From Antedon mediterranea (taxonomy: Eukaryota; Echinodermata; Crinoidea; Comatulida; Antedonidae), in contig NC_092674.1 in the NCBI RefSeq assembly GCF_964355755.1, positions 3,167,001 to 3,231,000 of the forward strand: a stretch of 64,000 nucleotides of DNA, in the 5' to 3' direction. Positions within the stretch are counted from its first letter, which is position 1; each line of letters begins with the position of its first letter. Below, one piece after another: positions 57,601 to 64,000 of the stretch. Position numbers and translations under genes: made by a program. The notes beneath the pieces are model-generated. The model was not told the origin of the DNA. It did no database searches and saw nothing but the letters and a program-made list of their open reading frames with translations.

Positions 57601-60600
57601 AGAAGAAAGAGCCTGTGATTTGTCAGTTCACTACACCAGAGCCTGATGAAAGGGCACGCCTACAGGTACTGTATGTCTGCATTATGTTTGTGAATTACCA
57701 TTTTTGCTTGCGTAGAATATAGTGCTTCCAGCATTTCTTTTAAAGTGGTATTAATATTTGCGCCGTATCTTGTTAATTTAAACCCTTGAGACAAATTTAT
57801 ATGATGGTCTTAAATGTTCCAATGAGAAAATACTTTTTTAGACATTTAACCGATGTACGATAATCACACTTTTAGCCTTTGAATAGTAAATAAAGTATGT
57901 ATACGTTTCATTTTTCTTCGTAATTGTATTTCCCGAAGTAACAGAATGGACTGTGAACGTAACGTTTGAGGATGAACAAATTTGAGGATAGAATGTAGCC
58001 AAAAACTAGACTCTACTGACAAAAATGGCTTTAATAATAACATTACTATATCTTATCTACAGTTTAGTCCTTATTTAATTTACTTATTAGATGTTAATCT
58101 ACTTCTGTGAAAGCCGCTTAAAAATCTATATATTATTTTTTATTTTAGATAATTGACTTAATTATTATAAGCTATAGTTGAACCTTGACATGTTTTAGTA
58201 GGCAAACTGCGGAAACAGACCAGGGGCCTGAAAACAGATTTGATTGTCCTGGGAATTGTGGCTGATATTTTGCAATATATTTTTACATGATCAGTTTTGT
58301 TTCTTATTTCTCAGGCTGATATAATTCAAGGCGGCAACGCTAACCTACCGCATCCCTCAAACCTTGGAATGCATATTCAACATTATAAGAATTGGAGGCT
58401 CTACCACAAAGATGTTGTCAAGGTATGTTGAGGTACTGGAAGTTTCCCCCCAGTCAAAAGGATATTTTAAGGCCTTTTATCATCTTTCCAAATATCATCC
58501 TAAGTAGCCTCTTATTAAATTAATAGAGAGCTTTCGTTTGTGGATGACGTATGTCATTGGCAGGAGATAATAATGTATACAAAGATAACCCTTGCATATA
58601 AGCTCAGTTACGCCGTTTTGTTCTGGATTGTCATGTGAACGAGTTAACGTTCTTTCATTGTCTGCCATCCCATGAGCTTGCTGTTAAAGATGTATTGTCT
58701 CCCAAATACATGAAAAATGAAGATTGATTTTTTACTTACTTGCATTCATTTTTTAGAATATTGTTATGTGTTATGATATGGACTTTGTTCTGAAGTAAAA
58801 GTGAATTGAATTGAATTACTTAAAAACAGACTTTGAATAGGTTATTTTGTAGTTTTAATAAATTTAATCACTTCAGTAGAAAAAAAAATGAAAAAAAAAA
58901 TAATGTTTTAACTTATAAAATGACAAAATAAATGGTAACATTCAACCAAAAAATCATTGGCTAGCTACATTTTTTTCAGGTAAATATAATTTTTTTAGAT
59001 CTAACTTTTGGTAAACATGGATAATTATTATGTGACATTAAAATGGCATATTCAACTTGTTGCACATCTCATTGAGACTGTGCCTCTGACTTAAAAGAGA
59101 TACAATAAAAGTTCAGTTCAACAACAAGAAAATATTTTTGCGGGGGAATAATACATCTTTAACAAAGATTGCTTAATTATTTCTGTAGCTACACCCCCCT
59201 CGCAATAATGTGTGTTTACAGATTATAAATTACTAGCTCATTGATTTTTGTTCAAACACCCACGATTTCAGAGATTTCATTCATAATATAATAGTAAATA
59301 ATAGGGGTCAAACAACTTTCCTTTATAACAGTAGAAGGTAAGGTTTGGTGATCCGTAAAAAAATGTTTTTGGAGACGATGATGCATTTTAAAAGTTATTA
59401 TAAGATGGAATTAAATGCGTTTATTGAATATGGTCTATGGTCTACTGACTAACCAAAGACATTACTGAGACCATCCCTAATTAAAGGATTACCTGTTATA
59501 GGACCACTTTTAATTATAATTGTTAAAACTGCATTAGTGTCTAAAGCTTTGTCTACACTATCAAACTAGTTTGACAAAAAAGTGTGACATGCCCAAATAT
59601 GTTAGAGATATTCCCAAATATGGTAGTTACTATATATGACATGTCGTGTCTATATATGGGCACATCACATTTTTTTGTCACATAGAGTTTGATTGTGTAG
59701 ACATTGCTTTATTATAAACCTGGATAATAAAGATTGCTAAAAATAGAAATTATGAACAAGATCAGATGACACATATTTAGCGGTCTACTGATAGATTGGC
59801 CCACTTTTTTCTAATTTACATAATTGACCCAAATATGAGGTCAAATCATTATTAAAAACAATTCAAGTTTAATAATAATAATGAGGGCCTGGAGAAAAAG
59901 TTGAGATGTGTAATCCCAACCATGCTTGTGGGACGTCATCAGTTTAATCAATTCTTGAATCTTAATATTTAATACCTCATGTACAGTATCTCATGAATGT
60001 CAGTTCATGTTTTTAGTAGTCTCCCCCCTCCCCCTCTCCCTTTCCATGGATCTCACATTAGGGAGTTATATTATACTCAAGCATAGGATTATGTACATAT
60101 TCAGTCATAATATACTACTACAGTTAACTCTCCCAATACCAGACACCTTTGGGCTGGCCAAATATGTTTTCTGGAAAGTCTGGTATTCGGAATATGTTTT
60201 TAATAGTAAAAAGGAATTGGGGCCTTTTGGACCTCTAAAAAAGACTGGTATTGGGAGAGTTTACGGTTTTCAGAGAGTCCGGTATTGGGAGACTTGACTA
60301 TACTAGCAAAAGCCAAAACTCTCAAAGTGCGAGTACATTAATCATTTGCGTCCTTTCCACAGTGTTCATCTGCCAAAAAGGATGACCCAGAGGACTATGC
60401 CATCGATTTGGATAAATCGCACCCACCCCTATCCCCCATGTTGGCGAAGAACCTCGCCAACGACGACACTCTTAAAGACTTCTCAGACACGCTCTTCATC
60501 AGCCGCACGAAGAAAAAATTTGCGGCACCAACTGCTAAAGAAATAAGTAAGATTTTAAAAAATCTTTCTAAAGCTTTGTCTACACTATCAAACTTTATGT

Positions 60601-61385
60601 GCCAAATAATGTGATGTGCCAAATAATGTGATGTGCCCATATATGGGCATGATGATGTCATATCAATACCATATTTAGGTACATCACACTTTTTTGTCAA
60701 ACTAGTTTGATGATAAAGAATTTTATTAAAGGTTGACAAAGGTCTGGTTTTGCTTAAATTGGTTTTTTTTCTGATTCTCTATGCTATAATGAAAACTGTG
60801 TTTCGAGGAATTCATTTCTGATTCTTTAACACCGCATATAAATCGTTGAAGAACGTCGACCACAAATTGCCTGGATAAACCTTTTACATGATTCTGTATA
60901 AAGTGATTCAATGTATTTTCCACGTAATTCAGATATGTCATCCATCTTTACTGTAATGTTATACATTTGCTGTTGTGAAAAATCAGTTCTATGTTTAATT
61001 CCTTATCTTTATGTTAAATGAATAGTGAAAATTATTAATAAAAGAAAATGTTATACAGGCTGACATTTCAAGAAAATATGTAAGAAACGAAATGTATATT
61101 GCTGTCCTGTATTAAAGCTCTGTATTACACTATCAAACTTAATGTTATAAAACAATGTGATGTGCCCATATATGGACATGATGATGTCATATCACTAACA
61201 TTTGATAGTGTAGACTGAACTTGACTTATGGCAAATGTTTTTAATTTAATATTGTATAAAATGTGTGTGTTTTTTTTTAATAGTACGAAAGGCGCATATA
61301 TCAGATATAATTCAGCCAAGTCTGATGACCCTTGAACCTGATCTAGATGAAGATTTTTTTATGGACACATTAGAATCATTAACAG
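48299..61385 (+). CDS. MLXIP: Mondo / ChREBP-type transcription factor (MLXIP/MLXIPL family), 5' six exons
   Basis: Exons 48299-48639, 56460-56566, 57595-57665, 58315-58422, 60363-60546 and 61284-61385 join in frame (phases 2, 1, 0, 0, 1, 1) into 304 residues. Mondo proteins pair with Mlx, shuttle between cytoplasm or mitochondrial surface and nucleus, and activate glycolytic and lipogenic genes when glucose-6-phosphate rises. Family landmarks are the NES-like IIDLFDNILTL (MCR2), GKFVSPK, LHWRDKVRMNHAIWRAWHIQ (MCR3, the 14-3-3 contact), YVKKKEPVICQF, HYKNWRLYHK (MCR4), FSDTLF and ISDIIQPSLMTLEPDL (MCR5 side). The bHLH-ZIP half must lie past 64000. The usual N-terminal HSGHFM region (MCR1) is absent from the first visible exon, which is Ser/Arg/Gly-rich instead. 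The start ATG follows an in-frame stop, but an upstream exon spliced into this one cannot be excluded. Confidence 0.88.
48835..49055 (-). repeat. CACCCACCACACTGCACCC minisatellite in Mondo intron 1
   Basis: About ten units of 19-25 bp. The minus-strand frame through it is only Trp/Val/Gly repeats. Confidence 0.85.
49690..49945. repeat. short inverted pair in Mondo intron 1
   Basis: GGTTTTGTAGTTGAGCCTCA (49691) and TGAGAGGCTCAACTACAAAAAC (49919) are inverse complements about 230 bp apart. They may be the ends of a small element. Confidence 0.5.
50615..53541. mobile_element. 2.9-kb TTAA-bounded TIR element in Mondo intron 1
   Basis: CTTAAAATGGATATGAAAGG at the left is found exactly inverted at the right (CCTTTCATATCCATTTTAAG). 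It has no coding content. CpG-rich patches at 51020-51090, 52850-52930 and 53150-53400 (the last with CCAAT words and AAGATGGCG) lie inside. Confidence 0.72.
53550..55630. other. AT-rich part of Mondo intron 1
   Basis: No exon or clear repeat was recognised beyond short homopolymers and a CAGATT microsatellite near 55370. Confidence 0.35.
55634..55803 (+). repeat. direct duplication, about 105 bp apart
   Basis: AGCCCAATCCATAAATGGCTG and AGTCCAATCCATAAATGGCAG each run on to GGGCCTCTAAATTAAACAAA or GGGTTCCAGATTAAACAAA. Confidence 0.65.
56277..56398 (+). mobile_element. family A MITE just before Mondo exon 2
   Basis: AAAACTCTGTCTACACTATT faces AGTTTGATAGTGTGGACAGAGCTTTA. It ends about 60 bp before the exon 2 acceptor. 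Confidence 0.8.
56460..56566 (+). CDS. MLXIP: Mondo exon 2: MCR3
   Basis: Residues 114-150. GKFVSPKPKPFKEAKL and HWRDKVRMNHAIWRAWHIQ form the family's most conserved N-terminal block. Acceptor TTTTTCCAG|T completes the split Asn codon from exon 1. Donor CAGT|GTAAGA. Confidence 0.95.
57155..57228 (-). mobile_element. tRNA-derived sequence (SINE head or pseudogene)
   Basis: On the minus strand, the A box TGGTCTAATGG and B box GGGTTTGAGTC are correctly spaced. The anticodon arm TCGGC-ATATCAA-GCAGA has one mismatch. The acceptor ends do not pair, so it is not a working tRNA. Confidence 0.55.
57374..57527 (+). mobile_element. family A MITE upstream of Mondo exon 3
   Basis: TAAAGCTCTGTCAACACTATC faces TTTGATAATGTAGACAGAGCTTTA. 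Confidence 0.8.
57595..57665 (+). CDS. MLXIP: Mondo exon 3
   Basis: Residues 150-173, YVKKKEPVICQFTTPEPDE, aligning with YVQKRKNPVCGFVTPLE. The first Tyr codon is split with exon 2. Acceptor CAATTAG|AT, donor CAG|GTACTG. Confidence 0.93.
58315..58422 (+). CDS. MLXIP: Mondo exon 4: MCR4 region
   Basis: Residues 174-209. HIQHYKNWRLYHKDVVK aligns with IREYHKWRTYFKK. The upstream GKYWK signature of vertebrate and fly Mondo is replaced by an unrelated ADIIQGGNANLPHPSN. Phase 0 at both ends. Confidence 0.85.
58684..59163 (+). mobile_element. family B TTAA-type MITE with insertions
   Basis: TTAAAGATGTATTGTCTCCC opens it and GGGGGAATAATACATCTTTAA closes it. Two extra segments (about 58730-58815 and 59055-59125) enlarge it. 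Confidence 0.75.
59543..59712 (+). mobile_element. family A MITE in Mondo intron 4
   Basis: TAAAGCTTTGTCTACACTATC faces AGTTTGATTGTGTAGACATTGCTTTA. Confidence 0.8.
60124..60298. mobile_element. family D palindromic MITE
   Basis: TTAACTCTCCCAATACCAGAC faces GTCCGGTATTGGGAGACTTGA, with inner TTCTGGAAAGTCTGGTATTCGG. It is related to 17643-17810. Confidence 0.65.
60363..60546 (+). CDS. MLXIP: Mondo exon 5
   Basis: Residues 210-271. DDTLKDFSDTLFISRTKKKF then AAPTAKEI aligns with the MSEFSDTLFST...PNPREIAHLG stretch. Acceptor CTTTCCACAG|T, donor ATAA|GTAAGA. Confidence 0.92.
60569..60718 (+). mobile_element. family A MITE 23 bp after the Mondo exon 5 donor
   Basis: TAAAGCTTTGTCTACACTATC opens it. 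The right end is eroded after CAAACTAGTTTGATGATAAAG. Confidence 0.75.
61113..61225 (+). mobile_element. family A MITE upstream of Mondo exon 6
   Basis: TTAAAGCTCTGTATTACACTA faces ACATTTGATAGTGTAGACTGA. The core is shortened. Confidence 0.7.
61284..61385 (+). CDS. MLXIP: Mondo exon 6
   Basis: Residues 271-304, KAHISDIIQPSLMTLEPDLD then EDFFMDTLESL, matching LGNADMIQPGLIPLQPNLDFMDTFEPF. The exon ends in phase 1 at ACAG|GTACTT, so translation continues in an exon not identified within the window. Confidence 0.93.
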
Positions 61386-61394
61386 GTACTTGAA

Positions 61395-61783
61395 ACTTAA
61401 AGATGTATTGTCCCCCAAAAACATGAAAAAATAAAGATGAATACAATCAGATTTTGAATAGGCCATTTTGTAATATTAATATTAAAGTTAATAATCACTT
61501 CCAAAGCCAAAAAAAAAAAAAAATTATGTTTTTATTATAAAAAGACAAAATTAATAGTTAAATTCAGACATTGAATAGGCCATATTTGTAGTTTTAATAT
61601 TAAAGTTAATAACTTCCAAAGAAAAAAAATATAAAACAAATTATGTTTTTTACTTAAAAAATTACAAATGATTGTATCTAATTTTTGGTCAAAGTGGTTA
61701 ACTATTATGTGACATTAAAGTGGCATAATCAACAAAAATATTTTAAGAATAATTTTGTCAGGGCGACAATACATCTTTAATTG
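61395..61783 (+). mobile_element. family B TTAA-type MITE with internal duplication
   Basis: TTAAAGATGTATTGTCCCCC faces GGGCGACAATACATCTTTAA. The segment TTGAATAGGCCAT..TTGTA.TATTAATATTAAAGTTAAT is present twice (61450 and 61565). It starts 10 bp after exon 6. Confidence 0.8.
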
Positions 61784-61872
61784 TTACATTTTATTAACAT
61801 TAACACAACATTTACTGAATTTTCACAATCTAATGTTCTTATATTACTATATTAATAGACTGGGTATGAATT

Positions 61873-61945
61873 CAATCAATCAATCAATCAATCGTTCGAT
61901 TTATATAGCGCCATTCCAACATTCATTGCTCAAGGCGCTGAGTTC
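61873..61945 (+). repeat. AATC microsatellite plus TTTATATAGCGCC repeat
   Basis: Five AATC units lead into CGATTTATATAGCGCCATTC...GCTCAAGGCGCTGAG. The GCGCC/GGCGC pair can form a small hairpin. I recall this type of text as a common dispersed repeat of marine invertebrates. Confidence 0.45.
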
Positions 61946-62892
61946 CTATAGCATTCGTGCCCCCCACCCCACCTTTCCCCAAAATTAAGCACACATTGAG
62001 CCAAGTTGCATTTTGAATTCCTGATGTACTGTAGAAGTGATAATGTCAACACTGTCATTCCAGTTGTTCAGAATTTGACCTATATAACATAACCTTAATA
62101 ATGTAATCAACAACAGATGTTATACTGTAATGTCACATTTTATTTTGTAATTAACATTAGTAAATGTTCAACATTGGTTACTTTCTATCAAATTCATGGC
62201 TTGTTTTTTTAATTGCCATAATTTAAATACTAGTCAGAACTAATAACCAGTGGACCAGTGAAAATTACTACCATATATAAGCACAGTACATTGAAATGGT
62301 AATTTGGGACAGTAAAATGGCATGGGCTAGTGTGATAGGTATAACTAGTTTACTGGACTAGTTGAGTACCAACTATAACATCAATAAATGATGTTTGTCT
62401 TTGATATTTATTTCTGTAGACAAGTTTTACAAATAACATGAAAACATTGCATTAGATGATGATTAGATAATGTTTATGCTGTATTTATAAGTATTAGTAT
62501 TAGTAATAAAAGATTTTCATTTTTCAGCTAGATTTTTATTATTTATATTATAATAACATCTTGGAATATTATGAACATAAGCCATAAAACATTTGGTTTG
62601 ATTTGGCTTTAGGTTTTAACATGGTGACATTCTTATGATTTACTGCCCTGGTTTAAGACATGCTGACATATCATAAGAGATATATAGTGATGGCTTAAGT
62701 TATTTTGCAACATATGTTTATGCGAAAGAAATCTAGTTTATCAAGTGTCAGATTATCGTAATTGATAAAAATCAAAACAAAATTAAGAAGCTGTAGATGT
62801 TTTAATTTAATTTTAACGTTAGTTGCACAATTATTATGTAAATAATTCAAGTTGGTATTATTTCAATAAATTAGTTTTAGGACAAGATGTAA

Positions 62893-63058
62893 CAGCTCTG
62901 TCTACACTATCAAACTTGTATGTGACAAAACAAATGTGATTTGCCCAGATATGGACATGATGATTTCATATCACTACCGTATTTGGGCATATCACTGCCA
63001 TATTTGGGCACATCACACTTCTTTTGTCAAACTAGTTTTATAGTGTAAACAGAGCTTA
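62893..63058 (+). mobile_element. family A MITE in Mondo intron 6
   Basis: CAGCTCTGTCTACACTATCAA faces AGTTTTATAGTGTAAACAGAGCTTAA. Confidence 0.8.
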
Positions 63059-63059
63059 A

Positions 63060-64000
63060 CAAATTAGCTAATAAATTAACAGTAATCTAATCAAATATTT
63101 ACTGAATTATTTTAGAAGATAAAAAATATGGTATAAATATGGATAGTTTAGACAGTATATATTTTAATTTTTGTATTTATTTCTACCTTATTATGCGTAC
63201 ACATTCTCATACGGTAGAATATTGTAATATTTATAATGGTTTTGTAATGTCGTTTAGAGAGAATATCAAAGAAGATTCTCTTGCCACTCGTGATTGATGG
63301 TTTTAATTTACAATTTATTGTAATTGTGTGTCGTTTTTGGACAGTGCAGATTACCAAATTCGTATGAAGAACTTGATAGTACAAATCGATATTGATAGAA
63401 ACAAATTGGAATATTCAAATACTTAATTGGTGATTAAGTGGATAAATTAATTAAATCTCATTATTGCCAATTCATAATTGATTTTCTACATCGGTAATCT
63501 TCCTTCCAAACAGCATTTATCTAAAGTGACTAGTTATTTAGGATACATGATATTGTGTTTGTTTCTCTATAATATTATCAATTTCCTTTTCATTCGGAAA
63601 TATTTCATCAACAAACGCACAAACAGAAAAAGAAAATTCTCAAACTCTAAGCTTAAATATATAGGATACTTCTCCAACTACAATTCATTTTTTAGTTATG
63701 GAGCATATAATATGGTAGAACCCCTATTGAGATTACACCTTCAAGACAGTGTCCCCTTAATAGAGGTTTTTCTTGTCAATAGTGGTTAGCCATAGCGTTA
63801 AAACATATTGCAGTAGTAGTAGGGATCTTCCAAAGAAGCATTCTTCTGTATTTGTAATTGTAGTCTAATGCCAGTCAGTTCATATGGACAATACTATTAG
63901 CTCCATGCGATTATGTAGTAATTCGTGGTTTAATAATAATAATATCATTGTAGGTATATAAAGTGCTTAATAATGATACGTCAATATTATATGGCACTTA
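63060..64000. other. right edge, presumed Mondo intron
   Basis: No convincing exon was found. A 'TAGAACCCCTATTGAGAT...CCCCTTAATAGAGGTTTT' repeat lies at 63716-63771. The rest is AT-rich. Confidence 0.4.

Noticed and set aside
60395-60739. 114-residue minus-strand frame
   Set aside because: Antisense to Mondo exon 5 joined to a family A MITE. The motif LKYGSDM and relatives recur wherever that MITE occurs.
62411-62430. Candidate next Mondo exon after TTTCTGTAG
   Set aside because: In the required phase 1 it reads DKFYK and then a stop.

Overview
This is an AT-rich, intron-rich eukaryotic window from an animal nuclear genome. Three conserved animal genes can be assembled exon by exon, with matching splice phases. 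An early-branching deuterostome such as an echinoderm is my best guess, from the family content, the many short palindromic elements and the frequent TAGGCCTA words. The sequence does not prove it.

Layout. (1) 1-2873: apparently gene-free, with two foldback elements. (2) 2874-8619, plus strand: a nitrobindin (heme lipocalin-like) gene with four coding exons. The domain matches the C-terminal half of vertebrate THAP4. Its second visible intron holds a duplicated array of four tRNA-Val(AAC)-like sequences. (3) 8620-17221: a transposon graveyard with a 2.5-kb inverted-repeat element carrying a nested element, a 1.4-kb TTAA-bounded element and a ten-copy minisatellite. (4) 17222-40599, minus strand: an integrin beta subunit, 22 coding exons, 770 residues, from signal peptide through transmembrane helix to the proximal cytoplasmic tail. 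The NPxY-bearing end was not found. (5) 40600-48298: the intergenic stretch of a head-to-head gene pair. (6) 48299 to beyond the right edge, plus strand: a Mondo/ChREBP-type (MLXIP/MLXIPL) glucose-sensing transcription factor. Six N-terminal exons are visible; the bHLH-ZIP part lies outside.

The three genes have unrelated jobs: nitric-oxide/peroxynitrite heme chemistry, cell-matrix adhesion, and sugar-responsive transcription. I see no operon-like cooperation. Integrin and Mondo diverge from a ~7.7-kb spacer.

Much of the noncoding DNA is non-autonomous DNA-transposon material. At least five unrelated terminal inverted repeat (TIR) families begin and end at TTAA, the signature of piggyBac-type insertion. 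One ~1-kb foldback element has a perfect 10-bp target-site duplication, as Mutator-like elements do. Several introns hold minisatellites, including a purine tract made of ETS/PU.1-like words, a 16-bp GATA-word repeat, and two mirror-image arrays. No CRISPR, prokaryotic gene, virus or intact transposase was seen.
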